DNA of 64,000 nt, from the NCBI RefSeq assembly GCF_014696715.1, contig NZ_JACJQO010000017.1, forward strand, positions 124,001 through 188,000, read 5' to 3'. Position numbers and translations under genes: made by a program. Of this stretch, positions 50,424-59,043 are shown in pieces. Source of the DNA: Pseudanabaena sp. FACHB-2040 (GTDB taxonomy: Bacteria; Cyanobacteriota; Cyanobacteriia; Phormidesmidales; Phormidesmidaceae). The first letter of the stretch is position 1, and every line of letters starts with the position of its first letter. The notes under the pieces are model-generated. The model was not told the DNA's origin, ran no database searches, and was given only the letters and a program-made list of their open reading frames with translations.

Positions 50424-52610
50424 CTAGCGCTTTTGAGAAAACGACCAAACCCCATCCCAATGGTCAGGAATGTCTTGGGCTATCGTCTGATTGATGCGCT
50501 CTAGATACAGTTTGGCGGGAGCATCAGCAGGGTTGGCCGTTAGAACTTGCTGAAAGCAAGCTTGGGCAGCCGATAAGTTGTGGCTAGAGTATTCCTTCAG
50601 CCCTAGCTCAAACTCGTTGAGAGTTTGCAGCTTGCGGTGGCGGACAGTTTCTGGCTCGGCATCGAGCACCTCATAGATGGCAATCGGTTCGGTGCGGCCC
50701 TTTACAATTGTGCGGGCTAGAAACCGCACCTGATAGCGATCGCAATCTGCAACTCTGGCGAGCACATGCTCTGAGACGATCAGGGAGACCCCAAACAGGT
50801 TGGTTAGCCCCTCTAAGCGAGCCGCCAAGTTAACTGTGTCTGATAGGGCATCGCCCTGCATGCGGTTGTGTTCACCCACCATCCCCACCATCAGGTGCCC
50901 AAAATGCAGGCCAATCCCGACATCGATAGGCATGTCTCCCAATGCCTGCCGAGCGGAGTTAAACGCCCATATCCTCTGAAACTGAGCAATACAGGCATCT
51001 AGGGCATCCTCCACCCGATCCGGGAAAATAGCCATCACGCCATCCCCTAAGAACTTCACGACAAAACCGTTGTGGGAACGAATTTCGGGAGAAATGTCTT
51101 GGAGATAGTCGTTGATGAAGTCAAAGGCTTCATCTGGAGCCATTTTCTCCGCTAGGCTGGTGAACCTGCGGATGTCGGAAAACATGACTGTCATTTCTTT
51201 GCTGACGTGATCTCCTAGGTCAATGTCGGTGACGCTTTGCTTGTCAAAAAACTTTAAATACTCCGGTGGGAAAAATCGGGCAAAGGCATTTTTTTGGGCT
51301 TCTAGCGTCTGAAATGACTCCTGCAGTTTTAGGGCCATGCTGTTAAACGAGGCGGCTAGTTCGCCCACCTCGTCGGTGCGCTTAATGTCCATACGTCGAT
51401 CCCAGCGGCCATTGGCAATCTCTTTGACCGCTGCATTCAGCTTTAGGATCGGTTCGGTGACACGGCGAGTTAGGAAAATGCCGACCAGGATTGCGATCGC
51501 AAGTGCCCCTGCGCACAGCGCTGCCGTTATTCGGTTGTTGGCGTTGATCCGGGCCATAAAGTCTGACTCAGGTACCACCACCACAATCAGCCAATCCAGC
51601 CCGTAGCCATCACTAAAAGGCAGCACCTCCAAAAAGTGCCGCTCACCATTTAGCTTAAAGTTGAGCTGCAGCGGCCGTTGAATGTTGTCTAGCCGCCAGT
51701 AGCGATCCTGCAAAAACTGGGTTGACTGCTGCACCAGGGGATTTGTGCTGTTTAGGGCTTTGAGAAATTTAGGCTCTTTGCCCTCTGCCACAACCATCAG
51801 CGGCTCATCGGTCGAGCTAGAAATTAAATGTCCAGAGCGATCAATGACAAAGGCCTGCCCCGACTTGCCAATCTCTAACGTTGTTAGAAAAGAGCGAAAT
51901 TCCTCTGGCAGCACGACATCCGTTGCGCAGACGCCCAGCAGTTCCTTACCCCAGCGGTCATAAACAGGCAAACTAGCAGTGACATTGGGTAGCCCGGTGG
52001 TAAAAGCAAGATAGACATCCGTCCAGGCGGGGCCTTCTGCCATCGTCGCGGCTTGAAACCAGGGTCGTTCACGGGAGTCATAGCGCTTGTCCGCCTTGTA
52101 GAGAAAGTGCTGGCGGCTGCCCCGCACATCCAAACTGTAATAGTCTCGCAAGAATTTATTGGAGGCATTGCCATAGGAGAGCTGTAGCTGCCCGGTGTCA
52201 GGCGATCGCAATACCCCAAAAAACTCCCCCGTCCGGGCACTGCCGCAGTAGACAAAGGCTATGGTTGGATAAATCTTCATCTGCTGAAACAGCAGATTCT
52301 CCCCGCTGGTTGCTTCGTTAATATCTAGTTCGCCGTAGGCAAAAGACGTCGCGTTAATGCGGTTGATGGCATGGGGGTCGCCAAAATAGCCATGTAGCTC
52401 TTTCTCAATGCGGGCAGATAGTTCACCTCGCAGCTGAGAGGCTAAGTCTTGTACTGCCCGCTGCCCATTTAGAAATGACAGATAGCCCACTAGCCCTACA
52501 GCACTGACCAGCTGAATCAGCATGGGCACCGTAAAAACCAGCCGCAGAGAAGGATGTCTGAGGGCGTAAAACAGGCGGTTGAAGCCTTGGGGGCGAGGTA
52601 GTTGGGCCAT
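50424..52610 (-). CDS. Cache-HAMP class III adenylate/guanylate cyclase
   Basis: A 728-residue membrane receptor cyclase. A first transmembrane helix lies at about 22-42, followed by a dCache-like extracytoplasmic domain to about 340 and a second helix near 355-378 (ALCAGALAIAILVGIFL). HAMP spans about 379-432 (RRVTEPILKLNAAVKEIANG). The cyclase domain (about 470-640) has metal Asp residues in MFSDIRRFTS and GDGVMAIFPD, the Lys of VVKFLGDG, and the transition-state region SDTVNLAARLEG. These residues suit ATP as substrate. A short TPR-like C-terminus follows (SAAQACFQQVLTANPADAPA). The start codon at 52610 leads straight into the membrane segment. Confidence 0.9.
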   Translation of the reverse strand: MAQLPRPQGFNRLFYALRHPSLRLVFTVPMLIQLVSAVGLVGYLSFLNGQRAVQDLASQLRGELSARIEKELHGYFGDPHAINRINATSFAYGELDINEATSGENLLFQQMKIYPTIAFVYCGSARTGEFFGVLRSPDTGQLQLSYGNASNKFLRDYYSLDVRGSRQHFLYKADKRYDSRERPWFQAATMAEGPAWTDVYLAFTTGLPNVTASLPVYDRWGKELLGVCATDVVLPEEFRSFLTTLEIGKSGQAFVIDRSGHLISSSTDEPLMVVAEGKEPKFLKALNSTNPLVQQSTQFLQDRYWRLDNIQRPLQLNFKLNGERHFLEVLPFSDGYGLDWLIVVVVPESDFMARINANNRITAALCAGALAIAILVGIFLTRRVTEPILKLNAAVKEIANGRWDRRMDIKRTDEVGELAASFNSMALKLQESFQTLEAQKNAFARFFPPEYLKFFDKQSVTDIDLGDHVSKEMTVMFSDIRRFTSLAEKMAPDEAFDFINDYLQDISPEIRSHNGFVVKFLGDGVMAIFPDRVEDALDACIAQFQRIWAFNSARQALGDMPIDVGIGLHFGHLMVGMVGEHNRMQGDALSDTVNLAARLEGLTNLFGVSLIVSEHVLARVADCDRYQVRFLARTIVKGRTEPIAIYEVLDAEPETVRHRKLQTLNEFELGLKEYSSHNLSAAQACFQQVLTANPADAPAKLYLERINQTIAQDIPDHWDGVWSFSQKR

Positions 52611-52871
52611 GTTTAAAGCTCACAGCAGAGGGAGCACACGATCTAGTCATCCCCAACAAAAACTCAAGAAGACAACCCTATAGACAGATTCCCACTCGCC
52701 TCTATTATGGCTGCTTGTTGCGATCGCAGCCGTGCCCGTTAAAACCCGCTGTTCTTTAAGGGCTTGGCTATCCAGTCAGCCGCTACTTCCCTACCCCTAC
52801 CTGAGCTATTTCAAGGCAGTAAGATAAATGGGTCGAACTGTCCCGGCAGCCCTGCCCACTGTGTCATTGCC

Positions 52872-53690
52872 ATGTCCGAACTTTTTATGCCTGGCGTCAC
52901 TCCTCCTGGAGAAAACGTGGGTTCTGCCTGGTGGTTTGCGTTTTCAGGCAACCGATTGCTGGTTCACGAAAAAGAGAGCCAGATTGCTATCCCTCAGCTG
53001 CCAACTCTAGAAGCGATCGGGCTAAACCCGCTCAGAACCCAATTCTTGGGTTGGCTAGGCAACCAGCCCTGCCTATCTGCCGAGTTGCCCCAGCAAATGA
53101 CGCCCCCAGCAGACATGGCTCTCCGGGGTCTGCGAGAACTCTACGCGGCCCTAGATGAAACCCTCTTTTCCCTGGCTGGACTAGGCTTTCAGGTCATGGA
53201 GTGGGACCGCACCCACCAATTTTGTGGAGCCTGCGGTCAGCCCACCGAGTCTGCCAACCACGAACGGGCCAAACGCTGCCCCAGCTGCCGCATTACCTAC
53301 TATCCGCGCGTATCGCCAGCCATGATCGTGCTGATCTCTAGGGGCGATGAAATTCTCCTAGGCCGTGCCCCTCGCTTTAGAGCGGGTATGTATGGCCTAA
53401 TTGCAGGCTATGTAGAACCCGGTGAATCTTTAGAAGCGGCGGTTGTGCGGGAAGTCAAAGAAGAAGTGGGCATCACAATTAAAGACTTGCGCTACTGGGG
53501 CTCGCAGCCCTGGCCCTTTCCCCACACGCTAATGGTGGGCTATACCGCTACCTATGCCGAGGGCGATATTGTGATCGATAAGCAGGAACTGGCCGATGCC
53601 GCCTGGTTTCACAAAGACAGCCTACCGCTGCTGCCGCCGCCCGTCAGCATTGCCCGCAAGATGATCGACTGGTTTGTGGAAACTCACTAG
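52872..53690 (+). CDS. nudC: NADH pyrophosphatase NudC (NAD+ diphosphatase)
   Basis: A 272-residue Nudix hydrolase that cleaves NAD(H) to NMN(H) and AMP and may decap NAD-RNA. The N-terminal domain ends with a zinc ribbon (CGACG then CPSC, about residues 115-136). The Nudix box reads GYVEPGESLEAAVVREVKEEVGI near 182, followed by the NudC-specific SQPWPFPHTLM. The longest frame begins at a TTG at 52764, but ATG 52872 opens with MSELFMPGVTPPGENVGSAWW, which matches the usual family N-terminus. 52611-52871 between this gene and the divergent cyclase includes a HIP1 site. Confidence 0.92.
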   Translation: MSELFMPGVTPPGENVGSAWWFAFSGNRLLVHEKESQIAIPQLPTLEAIGLNPLRTQFLGWLGNQPCLSAELPQQMTPPADMALRGLRELYAALDETLFSLAGLGFQVMEWDRTHQFCGACGQPTESANHERAKRCPSCRITYYPRVSPAMIVLISRGDEILLGRAPRFRAGMYGLIAGYVEPGESLEAAVVREVKEEVGITIKDLRYWGSQPWPFPHTLMVGYTATYAEGDIVIDKQELADAAWFHKDSLPLLPPPVSIARKMIDWFVETH

Positions 53691-53699
53691 CTGAGATTT

Positions 53700-53795
53700 G
53701 CGATCGCAAATCCCCCCGCCGGCATTGCAAACAGCGTGGAGGATCCCAGAGAACTGCGATCGCAAATCAGGCAGATGCGATCGCACCTGCCTGAT
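53700..53795. repeat. HIP1 cluster with a hairpin after nudC
   Basis: Three GCGATCGC octamers occur within about 85 bp. The last is centred in the loop of a 9-bp stem, ATCAGGCAG with CTGCCTGAT (53766-53795), making a nested palindrome. The position just past nudC fits a transcription end, but no T run follows. Confidence 0.75.
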
Positions 53796-53855
53796 CCCAG
53801 TTAGACAATCCCACTTCGTAAACCTGCCACCTTAGGCAGACTTATACAACGGAAC

Positions 53856-55469
53856 TTAAGCCGACGTAGACATCAGCTCTTCTACCGGCTGGCACGATTG
53901 CTGAGCCTGGAGCGCCTGATATTCCTTCAGCTGTTGCTGGATCTGATTGCGCACAGTTTCGCGAAAGTCGATAAAGTGCTCAGCCTGGGCGCAGACACCT
54001 AAATAGTTGGGCACCACTTCGGGGTACTTCATCAGCAGGCTAGCCAGGTTAGCCCAAAAGCGAAAACGCGTCTTACGCACCACGCCCTGCCGCCAGAAGA
54101 TAATCAGCATAGCTCGCACAATCACCCAGGTAACGTCAGGGCTGCCTGCAGACTTGGTGCGGTTTTCGTAATACTGACGCTGCCCCTCAGCCAGCATGAT
54201 GAAGTGGCGGTAGGTGCGGTTTAACAGCGATAGCGGGTCCGTCAGGTTCCAGAAGGCAGTGATAAACTCATCGACAATTTCTTCGATAGGCCGGGTCGGC
54301 ACAAAGTTCATCAGCGTCGCCTGATTGATGTCGGCAGATCCCTTATCAACAATCAGTCGTCCTTCCCGGTTTAACCGATGCCACAGAGCGGTGTCGGGCA
54401 GAGCCTGCAACATGCTCAGCATGGCTGTAGGAATCGCGGTTTCCTCAACAAACTGGACAATGCGCTGACCAGCTCCCTGCTTCTCGCCGTCAAAGCCGAT
54501 AATAAAGCCTGCCATGACCCGCAAACCCGACCTAGCGATCGACTTAACAGCTTCAGACAGCGGAGTTCGAGTATTTTGAAACTTTTGGGTCAGGGTGAGG
54601 CTCTCGTCGTCTGGGGTTTCAATGCCCAGAAACACCGTGCCGAAGTTGCAGTCCACCATCATCTTCATCAGCTCTGGATCTTGAGCCAGATCGACTGAAG
54701 CTTCGGTAGCGAAGGAGAAGGGATAGTTGCGCTCCTCGATCCACGGTTTCATGGCGGTCAGCAGACGCTTGACGTTGCGCTTGTTGCCAATAAAGTTGTC
54801 GTCCACCATGAAAATGCTGCGCCGCCAGCCCAGATCGTAGAGATACTGCAGTTCAGCCAGCAGCTGCTCAGGTTCTTTGGTGCGGGGTTTGCGTCCATAG
54901 AGCACAATGATGTCGCAGAACTCGCACTGAAAAGGGCAGCCCCGCGAAAATTGAACTGACATCTCGGCGTAGGCATCGAGTTGCAGCAGATCATATCGAG
55001 GAATGGGCGTGGTGGTAACCGCCGGTCTTTCCCCATTAGAGCGGATAATGCCGCTGGTTTCGCCTCGTTCTATCGCCTCGACAAACAGCGGCAGCGTGAT
55101 CTCACCTTCATCTAGAATGAGGAAGTCGGCTCCAGTGGCTTCAGCTTCGTGGGGTAGAGCCGTTGCGTAGGGGCCGCCTACGGCAACCAGCTTGCCCCGA
55201 CGTTTTGCTTCCTGAATCTGGGCAGCGAAGTCAGCCTTTTGAACGATCATGGCAGACAGCAGCACCAGGTCAGACCAAGCCCACTCTTCCTCAGTAACAT
55301 CTCGAACGTTGCGATCTACCAGCTTAAAATTCCAGGTTTGCGGCAGAATAGCTGCTACAGTCACAATTCCTAGGGGCGGCAGCTGAGCTTTGAAGTTGAC
55401 CAATTCTAGGGTTTTATCAAAGGACCAGAAGCTTTTTGGAAAAAGCGGGTAGATCAACAAAACGTTCAT
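53856..55469 (-). CDS. B12-binding-domain radical SAM protein
   Basis: A 537-residue protein. The N-terminal cobalamin-binding-like Rossmann domain (about 1-155) precedes the radical SAM core; the 4Fe-4S ligands are in SRGCPFQCEFCDIIVLYG (CX3CX2C) near residue 180. The C-terminal 150 residues resemble the DUF4070 type found with this group (EIVDEFITAFWNLTDPLSLLNRTYRH). Members of this class include methyltransferases such as hopanoid enzymes, but the exact substrate cannot be stated. The B12 domain lacks the DXHXXG motif for base-off binding, as usual in this class. Monocistronic by spacing. Confidence 0.85.
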   Translation of the reverse strand: MNVLLIYPLFPKSFWSFDKTLELVNFKAQLPPLGIVTVAAILPQTWNFKLVDRNVRDVTEEEWAWSDLVLLSAMIVQKADFAAQIQEAKRRGKLVAVGGPYATALPHEAEATGADFLILDEGEITLPLFVEAIERGETSGIIRSNGERPAVTTTPIPRYDLLQLDAYAEMSVQFSRGCPFQCEFCDIIVLYGRKPRTKEPEQLLAELQYLYDLGWRRSIFMVDDNFIGNKRNVKRLLTAMKPWIEERNYPFSFATEASVDLAQDPELMKMMVDCNFGTVFLGIETPDDESLTLTQKFQNTRTPLSEAVKSIARSGLRVMAGFIIGFDGEKQGAGQRIVQFVEETAIPTAMLSMLQALPDTALWHRLNREGRLIVDKGSADINQATLMNFVPTRPIEEIVDEFITAFWNLTDPLSLLNRTYRHFIMLAEGQRQYYENRTKSAGSPDVTWVIVRAMLIIFWRQGVVRKTRFRFWANLASLLMKYPEVVPNYLGVCAQAEHFIDFRETVRNQIQQQLKEYQALQAQQSCQPVEELMSTSA

Positions 55470-55720
55470 ATGAAACCCAGGGAGTTCTCAGCTATCCTAG
55501 ATGTTCTGAACAGTGAATCGCAACAAAGTTCAGATCTACTGACAGGAGCGGAGTTCTAATTTTGGGCCCAGGTTGATCAGCTCAAGCAGGTAAAGACACT
55601 GCTAGGAAGCCTTTGAAAATTAGTAACTCGGTAAATTCGTTCGGTAGAGAGCGAATTATTTTTATGTTTTAGTGCTGCAAAGATCAATACACCTGCTGTT
55701 AGGTGGGGTTTCCACCAACC

Positions 55721-56635
55721 ATGAATAAGGCTCGTTTTTTTCATCAGTTTGCTGGGCTATTAAATGCAGGCTTTCCTACAGGCAAAAGCTTGACGATGGC
55801 TGGGCAGAACACTCCAATGCAGCCGTTTTTGGAGCAGCGCAATCGGCGAATTGAGGCAGGCGAGCCGTTAGCTGTTGTGTTGCAACACCGTCAAAGCCCG
55901 TTTACTCGCTGGGAGATTAGCTTGCTGCAGCTAGGTGAAACCAGTGGTGCGTTGGCAGAGGTCAGTCTGCGCCTAGCCAAACAGACGGAGGTGCATCAAC
56001 GGCGAGCCAAGCTGTACGGCTCAGTCATGGTGACATTGGGTATGGTGGTTGTGGTTTTGCTGATTGGGTTGGCGGCATTGCTGCTGGGCACTGACCAGGT
56101 ATTGCGCCCACCTCTGCTCTGGCCTCTAGCCGCACTCTTGGTGTTGGCCCTCGTGGGCAAAGATTTCGTCCGGCTGGAGGGGTTGGGCGGGCTGGAGTAT
56201 TCTCTGCTGCGGCCCATACCTGGGTTGAAAGGTGTGATTGAGGCGCGATCGCAAACCCACGTAGCCGAGCTAGCTCTGCCTTTGCGCTGCGGCCTAGCGA
56301 TGGATCAGGCTCTAGAGCTACTGCGCCCTCGCCTGCAAGATCCGCTGCTGGCAGCAGCTATCGGTACAGCAGCCCAGCAAGTTCGCCGAGGACGGACCTT
56401 GAGCCAAAGCCTGCAGGGAAAAGTGCCGCCTACAACCCTTCAAATGATTCGCACCGGAGAAGAGACCGGCACATTAGACACCTTGCTAGAAAAGCTGGGC
56501 GAATACTATGAGGGCGAACTAGAGCAGCGGCTGCAGCAACTTGAGGGCACTTTGCGCCCCCTGAGCCTGCTGATGCTGGGGGCTGTTGTGTTAACCCTAG
56601 GGCTGCAGATGTTGGGGGGGCTGATAGCAAGCTGA
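55721..56635 (+). CDS. GspF/PilC-like membrane protein
   Basis: A protein of 304 residues with two copies of the T2SSF fold: FFHQFAGLLNAGFPTGKSLTM near the start and HVAELALPLRCGLAMDQALELL near 180, each followed by a TGEETGTLDTLLEKLGEYYEGELEQRL-like helix. Two to three transmembrane segments lie at about 105-150 and 278-300. GspF/PilC proteins are inner-membrane platforms of type II secretion or type IV pili. It is shorter than PilC (about 400) and stands alone, so it is probably an accessory paralogue. ATG 55721 starts the domain; a GTG at 55703 is also in frame. 55470-55720 holds nothing else. Confidence 0.8.
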   Translation: MNKARFFHQFAGLLNAGFPTGKSLTMAGQNTPMQPFLEQRNRRIEAGEPLAVVLQHRQSPFTRWEISLLQLGETSGALAEVSLRLAKQTEVHQRRAKLYGSVMVTLGMVVVVLLIGLAALLLGTDQVLRPPLLWPLAALLVLALVGKDFVRLEGLGGLEYSLLRPIPGLKGVIEARSQTHVAELALPLRCGLAMDQALELLRPRLQDPLLAAAIGTAAQQVRRGRTLSQSLQGKVPPTTLQMIRTGEETGTLDTLLEKLGEYYEGELEQRLQQLEGTLRPLSLLMLGAVVLTLGLQMLGGLIAS

Positions 56636-56649
56636 GGGCTTAGATACCC

Positions 56650-57381
56650 CTAGTTGCGAATTTTAGGGCAGGCTTCTGTCGAGGGTGTTGTCCCGCCATG
56701 CATTGCTAGACAAGGCTGATTGTAAGCAGCTTCTTCTTCAATGGGCAGCGGCATCTGACCAAAGACCATTTCGCAGCTGTAGTCTTCAAAGTTGGGCGTC
56801 ATGGTCAAGGGAATGCCAAATTCTTGGGCGAAAAACTCTTGGGTCGGCAGCTTGCACATATTGACGCACATGGCAGCGCACTGGCTTTGCTCCAGATAGC
56901 GGCACTTCTTAATATATACGGCGCTCTTTTGCAGATTCACGTCGCCATCCGGCCCAGTTACCTCGGCCTGTCGCACCTCAGAGGGGCCTACAAGCCAGCC
57001 AAACATGCGCGTAGCAAACCAGGCATTGAGTTCACACACAAGCTGATTCGGGGCAACCAGCTTGCGAACCAGCGCCAGCACCTGAGATGGCAGCAGCGAA
57101 TTGAGCACCACCAGCACCACATTTTTCTGCTCCTGGGCATTGCGTCCCTGCATCATCTGTTTTGACAGATCTACTAGGCCGTCGTAGCCTTTTAGGCGGG
57201 TCTTCTGACCAACTGCCTTAGCCATCTTGCGGCTAAACAGCCAGATACACAGCCGATCAATTAGGCTGTCTTGATAAATCGTCTTTTCAACCGTTACTTT
57301 AGCGTCGGGAGCAGGGCTGACAACTTTCATAGCACCAAACATTACCACACTCATCATCTCAGGGTAGTGCGCCAGGCTCAT
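56650..57381 (-). CDS. D27-like carotenoid isomerase (DUF4033)
   Basis: A 243-residue protein whose C-terminal half matches DUF4033 of plant D27 beta-carotene isomerases: KKCRYLEQSQCAAMCVNMCKLPTQEFF, then GIPLTMTPNFEDYSCEMVFGQ. The Cys residues in this region are those thought to bind iron in D27. In plants D27 makes 9-cis-beta-carotene for strigolactone synthesis; the cyanobacterial role is unknown. It converges with the PilC-like gene, 14 bp between stops. Confidence 0.83.
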   Translation of the reverse strand: MSLAHYPEMMSVVMFGAMKVVSPAPDAKVTVEKTIYQDSLIDRLCIWLFSRKMAKAVGQKTRLKGYDGLVDLSKQMMQGRNAQEQKNVVLVVLNSLLPSQVLALVRKLVAPNQLVCELNAWFATRMFGWLVGPSEVRQAEVTGPDGDVNLQKSAVYIKKCRYLEQSQCAAMCVNMCKLPTQEFFAQEFGIPLTMTPNFEDYSCEMVFGQMPLPIEEEAAYNQPCLAMHGGTTPSTEACPKIRN

Positions 57382-57536
57382 CAGACACCCTAGCCTAAGG
57401 TTAGGTAACGCTACTTACCTTGCGGGTCGAATTCGCCGGACCTTAATAGATCTATGTTGCCCCATTGAAGGTGGCAACGGAGCAACACAGACAGCCCAGC
57501 AGTGGTTCAGGATCAGCCTTGAGGTGGGTATTTTGC

Positions 57537-57746
57537 TTAGGGTTCGATCGCTTGTTCCCGCAGCCGATCTATTTTTTCACCTGGGGGCAGCTCAATATGG
57601 GTGCCTGGCCGGTCATAGCCCATGATGTGCAGATAGGCTTCCAGCGGAGAGACATGCCAAGAGTCAGTAGACAGGCCGCCCTGAGAAGAATGACGCACCT
57701 GGCAAGCGTACCAACCGTTGGACAGAAGTTGGATTTTGATTTGCAT
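57537..57746 (-). CDS. Small hypothetical protein
   Basis: A 69-residue protein (MQIKIQLLSNGWYACQVRHS; EAYLHIMGYDRPGTHIELPPG) of probable beta-rich fold. I do not recognise it, but composition and codon use look genuine and the ends are well defined. It lies alone in a gene-poor stretch: 57382-57536 on one side and 57747-58115 on the other contain nothing I can support. Confidence 0.55.
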   Translation of the reverse strand: MQIKIQLLSNGWYACQVRHSSQGGLSTDSWHVSPLEAYLHIMGYDRPGTHIELPPGEKIDRLREQAIEP

Positions 57747-58115
57747 AATGCTTACCGTTTTGAAGGGATAGATCTGCTAAGAAACATGGACAGTCTTTGG
57801 AATGGCCAGCGTTGCACCAGTCAAACCAAATTCAGGCCCAGGGGATATGTCATTTGCTCGATCTAAACTGCGTCATCAGATCACCCGTTAGTACCGGGTA
57901 GCTGAGGTTCACCTAGCTGAGTATCAACAGGATGAAGGGAACTACAGTACCCAACGGTCGCTTTCCGTAAATTAACTGAGTTTTTTTGGGCTTTCCCTGA
58001 AGAATTGAGTGTTGATGAACCCCTCTGCAAGGAACGGTTAAGGAGTGATTTACCGGGCAAGCTAGATAGACACTGACCTTCATTGACCGGCCTGCACTGA
58101 CTGGCCTTCTCTGCC

Positions 58116-58964
58116 ATGCAAGCATCCGCTGCTCAGATCGCTCTGCTGATCGATGCCGATAATGTCTCTGCGCTGCCAGAATCGCGCATTGCTCTAATCT
58201 TCTCAAAGCTCGAAAGCCTAGGGACTGTCTCCTTACGCCGAGCCTATGGTCACTGGGGCAAGCCTCATCTCAAGGGATGGGCGGAGGTTTTGCACAAATA
58301 TGCGATCGCACCCATTCAGCAGTTCAACTATTCAGCAGGCAAAAATGCTACCGATATTGCCCTGTCCATAGATGCTATGGACTTGTTCTATAGCGGCAAG
58401 TTTGAGAGCTTTTGCATAGTTTCTTGTGACAGCGACTTCACCCCTCTCGTCGTCCGATTACGAGGTCAGGGTCTTAACGTGTATGGATTCGGCGAGTATG
58501 GCAAAACGGCTATTACTTTCAAAGAAGCCTGCACTGACTTCACCTACCTGGAACGGGGGACAGCCCAGCTCGAGCCTGAGGCAACCACGGCAACCGCCCA
58601 CAGCACTAAATCATCTGGACAGCTTAACGGCTCTGACTCCCAGGCTAGAGTCAATGCCAATGACAAAAACGGACAGGCTGAAAAAGCGCCCGCGCCAGCC
58701 AGCAACAACTCTCAAAATAAGCAGACTAACTCCAATAGCAATGACTCAATCGAGCCGATTTTTCACGAAGCTGTCACTAAAAACCTAAAAAAGGGAGGAT
58801 GGGCTGAAGCCGTTGCCGTAGGCACCTATCTGTCGCGCCATCAAAAACGCAAAGCAGACTACAACACCTCAACCTGGGCTGCTTACTACAAAAAGTTTCC
58901 GCGCACCTTTGAGGTCAAGACTAACAATGGACAAACCCTGATTCGCATAGTAGACAAACCTTGA
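58116..58964 (+). CDS. NYN-domain protein with C-terminal OST-HTH/LOTUS domain
   Basis: A 282-residue protein. The NYN PIN-like nuclease domain (about 1-150) has conserved acidic residues in ALLIDADNVSA, the ATDIALSIDAMDL stretch and SCDSDFTPLVVRLRGQG. A polar Asn/Ser-rich linker covers about 155-210. The end (about 215-282) resembles an OST-HTH/LOTUS domain (LKKGGWAEAVAVGTYLSRHQ, then YKKFPRTFEVK), an RNA-binding winged helix. This fusion (LabA-like NYN plus LOTUS) occurs widely in bacteria and suggests RNA processing. ATG start without a strong Shine-Dalgarno. Confidence 0.88.
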   Translation: MQASAAQIALLIDADNVSALPESRIALIFSKLESLGTVSLRRAYGHWGKPHLKGWAEVLHKYAIAPIQQFNYSAGKNATDIALSIDAMDLFYSGKFESFCIVSCDSDFTPLVVRLRGQGLNVYGFGEYGKTAITFKEACTDFTYLERGTAQLEPEATTATAHSTKSSGQLNGSDSQARVNANDKNGQAEKAPAPASNNSQNKQTNSNSNDSIEPIFHEAVTKNLKKGGWAEAVAVGTYLSRHQKRKADYNTSTWAAYYKKFPRTFEVKTNNGQTLIRIVDKP

Positions 58965-59043
58965 GTCACCCTCGTTCTAGCTGATTGCCCCTGCTGCAGC
59001 GCTAGACTAGGTTACTGGACTCCCTGCCAGACCTTACAAATTT